Source: Thermosediminibacter litoriperuensis (GTDB taxonomy: Bacteria > Bacillota > Thermosediminibacteria > Thermosediminibacterales > Thermosediminibacteraceae). From it: a DNA stretch of 64,000 nt. A program made the translations under genes and the position numbers. The DNA lies in assembly GCF_008124715.1 (NCBI RefSeq), contig NZ_VNHO01000008.1, positions 35,258 to 99,257 of the forward strand, in the 5' to 3' direction. The stretch's first letter is position 1; each line of letters begins with the position of its first letter. Positions 45,050 through 53,515 of the stretch are shown in pieces. The notes beneath the pieces are model-generated. The model did no database searches. It saw nothing but the letters and a program-made list of their open reading frames with translations, and had not been told where the DNA came from.

Positions 45050-45314
45050 CGTGAAATGTGATGAAGGAGACGGGATTAATGACCGCGGTCAAAGAGAGCC
45101 GGGGAGGGTGAAAGCCGGTACCGGGTCATCGATTCCCCATCGCTCCGGAACAGCCCGGGCGAAATCTGATTAGTCCGGAGCCGCATTAAAGCGTTAAATG
45201 AACGAGACCCGCCTTTAATGGACGGTTCGGGTGAATCAGGGTGGTACCGCGTGGAAAACTCCCCTCGTCCCTGGGATACGGCAGTATCTCGGGGCTGAGG
45301 GGATTAATTTTTTA
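45050..45314 (+). promoter_or_regulatory. T-box leader, probably tRNA-Ile specific
   Basis: AGGGTGGTACCGCG (45238-45251) is an exact T-box sequence. Stem I is seen from about 45060 (GATGAAGGAGACGGG) with its AGAGAG bulge and GGTGAAAGCCGG arm. The terminator is CCCCTCGTCCC (45261-45271) paired with GGGGCTGAGGGG (45291-45302), followed by T-rich sequence; the T-box can pair with its 5' arm to form the antiterminator. The specifier loop, between ATGACC and GGTCAT, presents AUC (45128-45130), an isoleucine codon, although the fold was drawn by eye. Uncharged tRNA would allow read-through into ilvE. Confidence 0.9.
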
Positions 45315-45340
45315 TAAAAAAATCACAGGGGGTCTTAAAG

Positions 45341-46225
45341 ATGAGCATCCAGGTTTACATCAATGGAAGTTATTTTCCGAAGGAGGAAGCAAAAATTTCG
45401 GTATTCGATCACGGCTTCCTCTATGGCGATGGTGTTTTTGAGGGCATACGGGCTTACGACGGTAGAGTATTTCGCTTAAGACAGCATATCGACAGACTTT
45501 ACAGCGGAGCCAGAGCAATAATGCTTAATATACCGCTTTCCAAAGATGAAATGGTAGAGGTGGTGCTGGAGACTCTGAGGCGGAATGGTTTAAGGGACGC
45601 GTATATCAGGCTGGTTGTCTCAAGGGGGGAGGGGGATCTGGGGCTGGACCCTAGAAAATGCCATAAGCCCACTATCGTGTGCATAACGGATAAGATTGTG
45701 CTGTACCCCCAGAAAATGTACGAGGAAGGGCTTGAAATAATAACCGCGGCCACACGCAGAAATACGCCTGAAGGTGTTAATCCCCAGGTGAAGACCCTGA
45801 ATTATTTAAATAATATAATGGCAAAGATCGAGGCGAATCTGGCGGGAGTTATGGAAGCCCTTATGCTTAACACCGATGACTACGTGGCCGAATGTACAGG
45901 AGACAATATCTTTATAGTAAAAGACGGTGTCCTGGTTACTCCGCCGACTTACTCCGGAATACTCATAGGTATTACAAGAAATGCTATAATCGAGCTGGCG
46001 CAAAAGCTCGGCATAAAGGTGGAGGAAAAGCTGTTCACCCGTTATGAAGTATATGCGGCTGACGAATGCTTTCTGACCGGTACGGCCGCCGAAGCGATCC
46101 CCGTAGTGAAGGTCGACGGCAGGGTTGTCGGCGACGGCAAGCCCGGACCGATAACACGGCGGCTCTTGGAAGCCTTTAAAGAATTGATAAAGACCGACGG
46201 CGAAAAAATATACCCTGAGGACTAA
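45341..46225 (+). CDS. ilvE: Branched-chain amino acid aminotransferase
   Basis: PLP enzyme of fold type IV making leucine, isoleucine and valine from their ketoacids. 294 residues. VYINGSYFPKEEAKISVFDH, GVFEGIRAYDG and the PLP lysine in VKTLNYLNNIMAKIEA (near residue 152) fit the archaeal-type IlvE. ECTGDNIFIVKDG and FLTGTAAEAIPVV follow. It is a single-gene unit after two RNA switches and is closed by its own terminator. No ilv/leu biosynthesis genes are adjacent. Confidence 0.93.
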   Translation: MSIQVYINGSYFPKEEAKISVFDHGFLYGDGVFEGIRAYDGRVFRLRQHIDRLYSGARAIMLNIPLSKDEMVEVVLETLRRNGLRDAYIRLVVSRGEGDLGLDPRKCHKPTIVCITDKIVLYPQKMYEEGLEIITAATRRNTPEGVNPQVKTLNYLNNIMAKIEANLAGVMEALMLNTDDYVAECTGDNIFIVKDGVLVTPPTYSGILIGITRNAIIELAQKLGIKVEEKLFTRYEVYAADECFLTGTAAEAIPVVKVDGRVVGDGKPGPITRRLLEAFKELIKTDGEKIYPED

Positions 46226-46232
46226 TTGGTCG

Positions 46233-46259
46233 ACCCGGCTTTGAAAAGCCGGGTTTTTT
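46233..46259 (+). terminator. Terminator of ilvE
   Basis: ACCCGGCTT/AAGCCGGGT stem with a short loop followed by TTTTTT. Confidence 0.93.
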
Positions 46260-46292
46260 AATGTATGTTTAAAGAATTACCTTAAATTTTCA

Positions 46293-46321
46293 TTGACGTA
46301 TACCCTGTCGTAAAAGATAAT
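46293..46321 (+). promoter_or_regulatory. Promoter of the FemABX-alr unit
   Basis: TTGACG (46293-46298), 17-base spacer, GATAAT (46316-46321). Confidence 0.65.
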
Positions 46322-46369
46322 AAGTACTGAGAAAAATAGTTACTTTTACATGTAAAAGGAGAAGCGCTG

Positions 46370-47461
46370 ATGGAATTTATAATCAACGGGGATCCCCATA
46401 AATATACGAATTTTGTGAAAACCCATCCGAAAGGCCACGTGCTCCAGACTCTGGAATGGGCCGCGGTAAAAGAGGACAACTGGCGACCCATTTACGTTAC
46501 GGTGGAGGATGGAGGGGCTGTAAAGGCTTCTATGCTTTTGCTTTTAAGACAACTTCCTTTTATCCGAAAAAATATGATCTATTCTCCCCGAGGTCCTGTC
46601 TGCGATATGCACGATTTTGACACCCTGAAATTTTTGATGGATAACGTCCGGAAACTGGCCCGCGAGCATGATGCCATAATGTTAAAAATAGATCCCGACA
46701 TAAGTATAAATGACAAAATTTTGGCGGATAATTTAAAGAAGCTGGGATTTGTACAGAATATGGAAGCTCTGAATTTCGAAGGTATACAGCCGCGCTTCGT
46801 GTTCCGCCTGGATATTACGCCGTCTCTGGACGAGCTCCTGGCGAGTTTCCATCCGAAGACTAGGTACAATATACGGCTGGCCCAGAGAAAGGGCGTAAAA
46901 GTGAGAATGGGAAAGCGCGAAGACCTGCAGGAATTCCACAGGATCATGGAAATTACAGGGTTAAGGGACGGGTTTGTAGTAAGGAGCCTCGAGTATTTCC
47001 AAAAGATGTACGACAGCCTGCAACCCCAGGGATACCTGGAACTGGCCCTGGCCGAATACGAGGGTAAAACGATAGCTGGAATAATATGCCTTTTTTGCGG
47101 CAGCAAGTGCTGGTACCTCTACGGGGCCAGCAGCAACGAACACAGAAATGTTATGCCCAACTACCTGCTTCAGTGGGAGATGATCAAAAGGGCGAAGGAT
47201 AGAGGCTGTACCCTGTACGACTTCCGGGGTGTGTCGGGGGATCTGAACCCCGACAACCCCCTGTACGGCCTGTACAGGTTTAAAAAGGGATTTAACGGAG
47301 AGTTAACAGAATTTATAGGAGAATTTGACATGGTCTTGAATCCTTTCTGGTACACCGTATGGCAGAAAGGCATGCCTGTTTTTAGAAATATTCGTCGTAA
47401 AATTACACTGAAGCTGAAAAAAACTAAATTCAATGATACGCGCGGTAACACGCAGAATTGA
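46370..47461 (+). CDS. FemABX-family aminoacyltransferase
   Basis: 363 residues with two GNAT-like domains, of the peptidoglycan-bridge FemAB/MurM family that adds an amino acid from aminoacyl-tRNA to the lipid II stem peptide. HVLQTLEWAAVKEDNW, MIYSPRGPVCD, the central LDELLASFHPKTRYNIRLAQ and the late YLLQWEMIKRAKDRGCTLYDF with GVSGDLNP are typical. ATG 46370 follows AAAGGAGAAGCG. The alanine-racemase-like gene begins 15 bases after the stop. Which amino acid is added is unknown. Confidence 0.87.
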   Translation: MEFIINGDPHKYTNFVKTHPKGHVLQTLEWAAVKEDNWRPIYVTVEDGGAVKASMLLLLRQLPFIRKNMIYSPRGPVCDMHDFDTLKFLMDNVRKLAREHDAIMLKIDPDISINDKILADNLKKLGFVQNMEALNFEGIQPRFVFRLDITPSLDELLASFHPKTRYNIRLAQRKGVKVRMGKREDLQEFHRIMEITGLRDGFVVRSLEYFQKMYDSLQPQGYLELALAEYEGKTIAGIICLFCGSKCWYLYGASSNEHRNVMPNYLLQWEMIKRAKDRGCTLYDFRGVSGDLNPDNPLYGLYRFKKGFNGELTEFIGEFDMVLNPFWYTVWQKGMPVFRNIRRKITLKLKKTKFNDTRGNTQN

Positions 47462-47476
47462 ACTGGGGGCGCATTG

Positions 47477-48649
47477 ATGGAATCATATAAAAAATACATG
47501 GAAGTGGATTTGCGCGCATTAAGACGAAATTATGAAACAATACGCCGGGAAGCCGGCGTTCCGGTTATGGCGGTTGTTAAGGGGGATGCCTACGGTCACG
47601 GCGCAAAGGAGGTGGCTCTGACTCTTCAGGAAGCCGGGGTGAAATGGTTCGGCGTTGAATTTCTGGAGGAGGCAGTGGAGCTGCGGGAAGCAGGTATTGA
47701 GGGCAGGGTGCTGTGCTTCACCGGCCCGGTAACGCGGGAAGATTGCGAAATCTTTATTGAAAAAGACGTAACTCCTACTATTTACAACCTGGACAGAGCT
47801 GACCTACTGAATAAAACGGCCGCGCGAAGGGGTGTTTCATGCAGGGTACACCTGAAGTTCGATACGGGCATGGGGCGATTCGGTTTCCTTTACGAAGACC
47901 TGGACCGCGTCATAGATGGGCTAAGGAGTTTTTCCCACCTCATTTACGAGGGAGCTTACACCCATTTCGCCGAAGCTTTTGCTAAAAGGCCTGACTATAC
48001 CCTTTATCAGCTGTCGGTCTTTCAAAGGATACTGGGAAGGCTTGAGCAGTCCGGCATAAACGTGGCTATCAGGCATGCGGCCAATTCCGTCGCTGCCATG
48101 GATTTCCCCGAGGCCCGGCTGGATATGGTGAGGGTAGGCAGCGCCCTGTACGGGGCAACCATGTTTAAAAACCCGTCGGTCAGGCTTGAAAGGGTGGCCC
48201 GCCTCAAGGTCAGGATAATCGACGTGAAGAGTCTGCCCCGGGGTTCCTATATCGGCTACGGCCGCAGTTACAGGACAACCGGGGATATGGTAATAGGGAT
48301 TCTCCCGGTGGGTTATTTTGAGGGCCTAAAAGTTCAGCGGCGCAATAACACGTTTACAGTAGTAGGACTTCTCAGGAATATCTATCACGAGATTAGAGAC
48401 TTTTTAAATCCAGTACCGCTGGTGTTCATGGACGGTAGACCCCTCCGGATTCTGGGAAGGATAGGACTGCAGCTTACCGCCGTCGATCTCACAGGGACGG
48501 GAGCCGGTGTAGGGGATGAGGTTACAGTCGCCATTGATCCCGTTTACTTCAAATACGGGAACAGGCTGTACACGGAGAGCCGGGATGTACAGGAAGGGCT
48601 TCCGGCGGAGCTCGAAAAAGGGATAATAGAATCCGGCGGAGCAAAATAA
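47477..48649 (+). CDS. Alanine racemase-like PLP enzyme, divergent C-terminus
   Basis: 390 residues of the alanine racemase fold. The PLP lysine sits in VPVMAVVKGDAYGHGA (near residue 35), and HLKFDTGMGRFGF, HAANSVAAMDFPEARLDMVR and GYGRSYRTTGDM follow. In typical Alr enzymes the C-terminal domain reads GRICMDQ; here it is GRIGLQLTAVDLTG, lacking the Cys-Met-Asp. The preceding segment has an insertion around RNIYHEIRDFLNPVP. It may be an alanine racemase with a changed active-site lining or a racemase for another amino acid. Pairing with a FemABX gene fits a cell-wall role. Confidence 0.82.
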   Translation: MESYKKYMEVDLRALRRNYETIRREAGVPVMAVVKGDAYGHGAKEVALTLQEAGVKWFGVEFLEEAVELREAGIEGRVLCFTGPVTREDCEIFIEKDVTPTIYNLDRADLLNKTAARRGVSCRVHLKFDTGMGRFGFLYEDLDRVIDGLRSFSHLIYEGAYTHFAEAFAKRPDYTLYQLSVFQRILGRLEQSGINVAIRHAANSVAAMDFPEARLDMVRVGSALYGATMFKNPSVRLERVARLKVRIIDVKSLPRGSYIGYGRSYRTTGDMVIGILPVGYFEGLKVQRRNNTFTVVGLLRNIYHEIRDFLNPVPLVFMDGRPLRILGRIGLQLTAVDLTGTGAGVGDEVTVAIDPVYFKYGNRLYTESRDVQEGLPAELEKGIIESGGAK

Positions 48650-48671
48650 CGTGGGTAAACCACGTTTTTTT
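48648..48671 (+). terminator. Terminator after the racemase
   Basis: AACGTGG-GTAAA-CCACGTT, a perfect 7-bp stem, followed by TTTTT. Confidence 0.88.
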
Positions 48672-48729
48672 GTCATATTTTTTGCTTTTGCTGTGTCTAT
48701 ATATATGGAAGCCCGAGCTCGGGACGGGG

Positions 48730-49212
48730 GTGTTGTTTCTGGACTATGTAGAGGTATTTACCAATTATTACAGTAAGGTATATAAACAGCTGCTATACAT
48801 CTTAAACGACCCTTTTCTTGCAGAAGATCTTGCGCAAGAGGTATTTTTGAAATTTTACCGGAATCCCCCCGAAAAAGAGGAATGTATAGGAGCGTGGCTT
48901 TTTCAGGTGGCAAAAAATGTAGCTTATAATCATATAAGAGATGAAAACAACCGGATACATAGGGAGATAAAAGCATATCTTTTGAGGGGAAAAGAAGTAA
49001 TTTCTCCACCACAAGCGCAGGAAGAGCAGATCTACGTCCGGCAGGTGCTGAAGAGGATGGATGAAAGAGACAGGACCATATTGATCCTGAAACTTTCCGG
49101 TTACAGCTATGAGGAAATAGCAGGAGTTCTGGGAGTAAAAAAGACTTCGGTGGGTACCCTCATAGCTAGGGCTCAAAGGAGATTTAAAGAACTGTATGAA
49201 AAGGGGGTGTAA
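48730..49212 (+). CDS. ECF-type RNA polymerase sigma factor
   Basis: About 160 residues. Region 2: DYVEVFTNYYSKVYKQLLYI through LAEDLAQEVFLKFYRNP and GAWLFQVAKNVAYNHIRDE. Region 4: RMDERDRTILILKLSGYSYEEIAGVLGVKKTSVGTLIARAQRR. This is the SigW/SigM style of extracytoplasmic-function factor. The start is uncertain: GTG 48730 or TTG 48733, both close to the GGGACGGGGG run. The next gene, four bases on, encodes a membrane anti-sigma factor. A promoter recognised by itself would be expected upstream but is not clear by eye. Confidence 0.9.
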   Translation: MLFLDYVEVFTNYYSKVYKQLLYILNDPFLAEDLAQEVFLKFYRNPPEKEECIGAWLFQVAKNVAYNHIRDENNRIHREIKAYLLRGKEVISPPQAQEEQIYVRQVLKRMDERDRTILILKLSGYSYEEIAGVLGVKKTSVGTLIARAQRRFKELYEKGV

Positions 49213-49215
49213 CCT

Positions 49216-50322
49216 GTGTGTTATGATGAGGGAATATTGCAGGCATTTATAGACGGTGAATTAGGTCGGGAAAAAGAAAATGAGATAAGAGTCCACCTGG
49301 AAACCTGTACGACCTGTGCACAACTGGTGGGAGAATTGAAGGATCTAAACGATTTCGCCCGAAGTAAACTCGCCGTAGACTTTAACCCCGGCGAGGAACA
49401 CATCAAAAAGCGCTTCGAATATGTAATGATGAGGAAGGGAGTGTCGGATTTGGTGAGAAAGTACGGCAAGGCCGTCGCCGGTTTTGCGGCGGCGTTGTTG
49501 GTTTCGTCGACGCTATGGTTTGCTCCCGTCAGGGATGCGGCGGCGGATTTTCTGAGCATATTCAGGGTATCGAAGATTCAAGCTGTTAAAATCACCTTGG
49601 AAGACCTGGAGCATATTAAGCAACAGTTAAATGGAAGAGGGATAAGAGATATAGATTTAAAACAGTACGGTAAAGTTAAAGCCACGGGTGGTGGATTCGA
49701 AAAAGTCAAACCTGAGGACATAGGTTTACTTCCTGAGAAAGTTGGCTTTAATTTCAGGCCGCTGAAGGCTCCCGGCGGCTTTGAATTAACCTTCGCCGGC
49801 CTGGAGAAACCCATGCGCATAGAAATTACTCCAAACGTGGTCAACATGAACAGGCTGATATCGGCGCTGGGAGGCACCAAACTGTTACCTGAGGAGCTGG
49901 ATGGAAAAACCTTAGTCGTAAACACCAAAGGCGCTGTGCGGCAGAACTTTATCCAGAATAGTGATAAACGCGAGGATGCTAGATCCTTTTCATTAACCCA
50001 GATGGGAGCCCCCGATATACAGGTTCCGGAGGGTGTAGACCTGGAGGCCGTCAGGCAGGCGGTGCTGGCGCTTCCTTTCCTGCCTGATAACCTGAGGGAG
50101 CAGCTTTACGGTATCGAGGACTGGAAGACCACCGTGCCGCTGCCCATACCTACCGAAGAAGTAGACGCGGAAGAGATAACCATTAACGGCAAACCCGGTC
50201 TTTCGATGAAAAAATCGTGGGGGGACAACGCCATTATATGGATCGATGGTGAGACAATATTCAACATAGAGGGTAACCTGTCACCGCAGGAACTCCTTCA
50301 AATAGCAAATTTTCTGAGGTGA
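49216..50322 (+). CDS. Anti-sigma factor, zinc-binding, membrane-spanning
   Basis: 368 residues. The N-terminal 60 residues hold HLETCTTCAQLV, the HxxxCxxC of the zinc-associated anti-sigma (ZAS) domain. One transmembrane helix lies near residues 85-103 (AVAGFAAALLVSSTLWF). About 260 residues then lie outside the cell and may sense envelope state. The gene follows the sigma factor by four bases and the ABC genes follow it, so all belong to one unit. GTG 49216 lies eight bases after GGGGG. Confidence 0.88.
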   Translation: MCYDEGILQAFIDGELGREKENEIRVHLETCTTCAQLVGELKDLNDFARSKLAVDFNPGEEHIKKRFEYVMMRKGVSDLVRKYGKAVAGFAAALLVSSTLWFAPVRDAAADFLSIFRVSKIQAVKITLEDLEHIKQQLNGRGIRDIDLKQYGKVKATGGGFEKVKPEDIGLLPEKVGFNFRPLKAPGGFELTFAGLEKPMRIEITPNVVNMNRLISALGGTKLLPEELDGKTLVVNTKGAVRQNFIQNSDKREDARSFSLTQMGAPDIQVPEGVDLEAVRQAVLALPFLPDNLREQLYGIEDWKTTVPLPIPTEEVDAEEITINGKPGLSMKKSWGDNAIIWIDGETIFNIEGNLSPQELLQIANFLR

Positions 50323-50326
50323 AGCC

Positions 50327-51253
50327 ATGGCTATAGAAACCTTAGGGCTGACAAAACAGTACGGCGGAAAGGGCGGGTGCGTCAATATAAACCTCAAAGT
50401 CGAGCGAGGGGAAATCTTTGGATTCCTGGGGCCGAACGGTGCCGGTAAAAGTACACTGGTAAAAACTCTGGTGGGGCTTTTGCGCCCCACCTCCGGCACC
50501 GCCAGCATCCTCGGGAGACCCCTGGGGGATACAGAGGTGAAAGGTAGAATCGGCTACCTGCCCGAAAATTTCAGGTACCACGATTGGATGACGGGGCTTG
50601 AAGTTATGAGGTTTCACGCCGAACTTTATAAAATGTCAAGGCCAGAAAGGAGAATAACAGAGCTGCTGGAACTGGTTGGGCTCGCCGGACACGAGAAAAA
50701 AAGGGTGGCCGGTTACAGCAAGGGAATGCAGCAGAGGTTGGGACTTGCGGTAGCCCTTCTGCCGGACCCGGAACTCGTATTTCTCGACGAGCCCACTTCG
50801 GCCCTCGATCCTGTCGGGAGGATAGAGGTGCGCGAGATAATCAGGGAACTGAAGAACCGGGGTAAAACTGTTTTTTTGAACAGTCACCTCTTGAGCGAAG
50901 TGGAAATGGTGTGCGACAGAGTGGCAGTAATCAACAAGGGCAGGATAATTATCCAGGGAAGTCTCAAAGATATGCTCTACTCGGGTTCGCGGGTGCTGAT
51001 AAGAACGGAAACTCCTGCAGCAGGACTCATTGAAGCTCTGTCGGCTGCTGCCGAAGAGATCGAACAGAAAGGTGAGTTTATATCGCTGAAGGTGAAGTAC
51101 AGGGAGGATATACCGGCAATCGCCAGAATAATCGTAGAATCGGGGACACCCTTGTACGAACTGAAGGTTGTCGGGGGATCCCTGGAGGAACTCTTTGTGA
51201 ATTTGCTGCGGGGAGGGAAGACCGGTGATAACGGTAATGAAGTATTCGTTTAA
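50327..51253 (+). CDS. ABC transporter ATP-binding protein
   Basis: 308 residues. Walker A GPNGAGKSTL (near residue 38), signature YSKGMQQRLGLA (near 132), Walker B LVFLDEPTSALD (near 151) and H-loop NSHLLSEVE. A C-terminal extension of about 80 residues is like that of drug- or bacitracin-type exporters. It is coupled to the permease by a 29-base overlap. It is probably an exporter for envelope stress or antimicrobials, given the sigma/anti-sigma genes before it. Confidence 0.92.
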   Translation: MAIETLGLTKQYGGKGGCVNINLKVERGEIFGFLGPNGAGKSTLVKTLVGLLRPTSGTASILGRPLGDTEVKGRIGYLPENFRYHDWMTGLEVMRFHAELYKMSRPERRITELLELVGLAGHEKKRVAGYSKGMQQRLGLAVALLPDPELVFLDEPTSALDPVGRIEVREIIRELKNRGKTVFLNSHLLSEVEMVCDRVAVINKGRIIIQGSLKDMLYSGSRVLIRTETPAAGLIEALSAAAEEIEQKGEFISLKVKYREDIPAIARIIVESGTPLYELKVVGGSLEELFVNLLRGGKTGDNGNEVFV

Positions 51254-52067
51254 AGAGATGTTTAATAAAAAGGCGCTGCTGCTAGTAATAGTTCTTACCC
51301 TGGTCTTCCTGACCCTTTACGGGTACGGGCTTAAGGAGGCGTATAAAGATTTGCCCCGGTCTCCTGTTATTGCAGTATCGCTGTCTTCACAACTCATTTC
51401 CATAGGCCTCTACTTCGCCGGACTCATAATCGCTTTCCTGGTAGTTTTATCGTCGGTAGGGGCTCTTTCCGCCGATATCGAAAGCGGTGTAATGCAGGCG
51501 GTGCTGGTAAAACCGGTAAAGCGATGGGAAATAGTTGTGGGGAAATTCCTAGGGATAGGGGCTATGATCTCCCTATACGGTATTGTCCTTTTCTTCGCTA
51601 TAATCTTTTTAAATAAATTCTATGGAGCCAGGATGATTTTTTCGCCTTCAAATCTTTTTTACAGCGCGCTTTTGTTCATTTTAAGTCCCATTATCCTGCT
51701 TTCGCTCTCTTTATGGGGAAGTTCCCGGATGTCGACACTCAATACGGGCATTATGGTGGTTATGCTTTACGGGTTTGCGCTAATCGGGGGTTGGATGGAG
51801 CAGATAGGGTATTTGCTCTCCCGCAACGGGGGGAGCGCCCAGGGGCTTATAAATGCGGGTATAATATCGAGCCTGATACTGCCCACCGATGTGCTGTACC
51901 GGAAGATGAACTCGCTCTTATTTACAACGGACGGGTTAAAATTCCTGTTCAATAATATTTTGAGTGGAGGGTATGAGCCCAGCATCGCAATGATGATCTA
52001 CTCAGCGGCCTACCCGATTTTCATGCTCTGGATGGCAGTGAAGAGTTTTTCTTCCAGGGATATATAG
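51225..52067 (+). CDS. ABC-2-type permease
   Basis: 280 residues with about six hydrophobic segments (LLVIVLTLVFLTLYGYG, IGLYFAGLIIAFLVVLS, ISLYGIVLFFAIIFL, SALLFILSPIILLSL, GIMVVMLYGFALI and a last one). The motif ADIESGVMQAVLVKPVKRWE after the second helix is typical of ABC-2 membrane subunits. GTG 51225 lies seven bases after GGGAGGG, inside the ATPase gene. Substrate unknown. Confidence 0.87.
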   Translation: MITVMKYSFKEMFNKKALLLVIVLTLVFLTLYGYGLKEAYKDLPRSPVIAVSLSSQLISIGLYFAGLIIAFLVVLSSVGALSADIESGVMQAVLVKPVKRWEIVVGKFLGIGAMISLYGIVLFFAIIFLNKFYGARMIFSPSNLFYSALLFILSPIILLSLSLWGSSRMSTLNTGIMVVMLYGFALIGGWMEQIGYLLSRNGGSAQGLINAGIISSLILPTDVLYRKMNSLLFTTDGLKFLFNNILSGGYEPSIAMMIYSAAYPIFMLWMAVKSFSSRDI

Positions 52068-52090
52068 AAAGCATAATAATATGAACCTTC

Positions 52091-52120
52091 AAAGGATGCC
52101 TTATCCGGGCATCCTTTTTT
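52091..52120 (+). terminator. Terminator of the sigma/ABC unit
   Basis: GGATGCC/GGCATCC stem flanked by A's and T's (AAAGGATGCC ... GGCATCCTTTTTT). Confidence 0.88.
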
Positions 52121-52185
52121 GCTTGTTCCGGTCAAAATTCATTTTTTACGTCATAAAAATAGTTTTAAGAAGGGGGTGTGGGTGG

Positions 52186-53496
52186 ATGAAAAGGCGATAT
52201 TACCTGCTGACAGCCCTGCTGGTGATCACCGCCTGGGTCATGATATCCCGGTTAAACGGCGTTGTAATAGAACAGCTCAACGACACCGGGTTGGTCAGGA
52301 TAACCGTAAATTTCTACGTGCCCGTAATACAGAAGGATGTCGAAAACAAAATTCACCTTGAATCCGAAAGGCCGGGGATGAAGTTCTTAAAGACCGTCCG
52401 CTGGATAGACGATAAAACTCTGGAGATATATGCTCTGGAAAAGGGACTTCCCCGGGGGTTTAAGACAAGGCTTTATATCGAGCCGCTGAAGACCGCGATA
52501 CCCGGCGTTTACAAGAGCGTGAAAGTTTATTACAGGGTAAATATACGCCCATTTTTAACAGAGATTTCTTCGCCGGTTCCCAGCAGAGGTCCCGTTGTTT
52601 TGAGCTTCAGCACCCCGGTCAGCGGCGAGGAACTTTCAAAATATCTCAAAGCCGATTTTGATTTTACTTTGAGACCCTATTACATACCGCTGGCAATAGG
52701 AAAGCTGTTCAGGGACACCAGCTGGTGGCAGGTTATCCCACGGGAGCCGCTGGAACCCGGCAGGAGGTACGGAATAAGATTTGAAGGGGGCGGGAGCGCA
52801 ATGACCGGCTTTAACCGGTGGTTCGACGTAGCTGAAATTCCTAAAGTGGTATCCACCGCGCCCCGCGACGGCGAGAACAATGTGATGCCGTATACAGTTC
52901 TTACTGTGAACTTTGACCAGGAAATGCAGGAGGTTAGCATAAAAGTGAACCATATGACCGGTGATGTAAGGGTGAACGGCAAAACCGCCGAGTTTAAGCC
53001 CCATTCGGTTTTCCTGCCGGGAAAAAGTTACGAAGTCACGGTACAGGGCAGGTCGGTGTACGGTGAAAAGATGAAACCCTATAATTTCAAATTTGTCACA
53101 GCGGATATGGGAGATAGATTATGGGTTGAGGTGAACCTGAGGAGCCTTCAGAAGGTGGTGGTTTACAGGGGCGGCAAAATAGTAAAGACGATGCTGGCTT
53201 CGGGGGGCAGACCTGGACCCGAGACGGAGACACCGCTGGGGTACTTTACCATAAAGGACAGGGGAGCCCGGTTCTGGTCTGAGAGGTTCGGCCAGGGGGC
53301 ATTTTACTGGGTCAGGATAAAAGACAATTATCTTTTTCATTCGATGCCCAGGGACAGGGACTGGAACATCATCGGGGAAGAATACGAAAAGCTGGGTATA
53401 CCTGCCAGCCACGGTTGCATAAGGTTAAAGGACGAAGACGCCAAGTGGTTTTACGAAAACATCCCGGAAGGCACCCTTGTGATAATCCACGACTGA
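52186..53496 (+). CDS. L,D-transpeptidase (YkuD) with Ig-like domain
   Basis: 436 residues. One N-terminal membrane helix (YYLLTALLVITAWVMIS) anchors or exports it. A long middle part contains a Big_5-like Ig domain (VSTAPRDGENNVMPYTVLTV, near residue 225). The C-terminal YkuD catalytic domain has LFHSMPRDRDW and GIPASHGCIRLKDEDA, with the catalytic cysteine near residue 409. It makes 3-3 cross-links in peptidoglycan. The start is ATG 52186 after AGGGGGTG; the upstream frame runs into a terminator. spmA follows after 19 bases. Confidence 0.9.
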   Translation: MKRRYYLLTALLVITAWVMISRLNGVVIEQLNDTGLVRITVNFYVPVIQKDVENKIHLESERPGMKFLKTVRWIDDKTLEIYALEKGLPRGFKTRLYIEPLKTAIPGVYKSVKVYYRVNIRPFLTEISSPVPSRGPVVLSFSTPVSGEELSKYLKADFDFTLRPYYIPLAIGKLFRDTSWWQVIPREPLEPGRRYGIRFEGGGSAMTGFNRWFDVAEIPKVVSTAPRDGENNVMPYTVLTVNFDQEMQEVSIKVNHMTGDVRVNGKTAEFKPHSVFLPGKSYEVTVQGRSVYGEKMKPYNFKFVTADMGDRLWVEVNLRSLQKVVVYRGGKIVKTMLASGGRPGPETETPLGYFTIKDRGARFWSERFGQGAFYWVRIKDNYLFHSMPRDRDWNIIGEEYEKLGIPASHGCIRLKDEDAKWFYENIPEGTLVIIHD

Positions 53497-53515
53497 TTTA
53501 AAAGGAGGTAGGCCG

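Noticed and set aside
45241..45441. Reading frame beginning in the T-box sequence
   Set aside because: It runs through the T-box and terminator and overlaps ilvE in another frame; leader RNA explains the sequence.
52081..52185. N-terminal extension of the L,D-transpeptidase
   Set aside because: The stretch contains the terminator of the ABC unit, and ATG 52186 has a proper ribosome site followed by a membrane helix.
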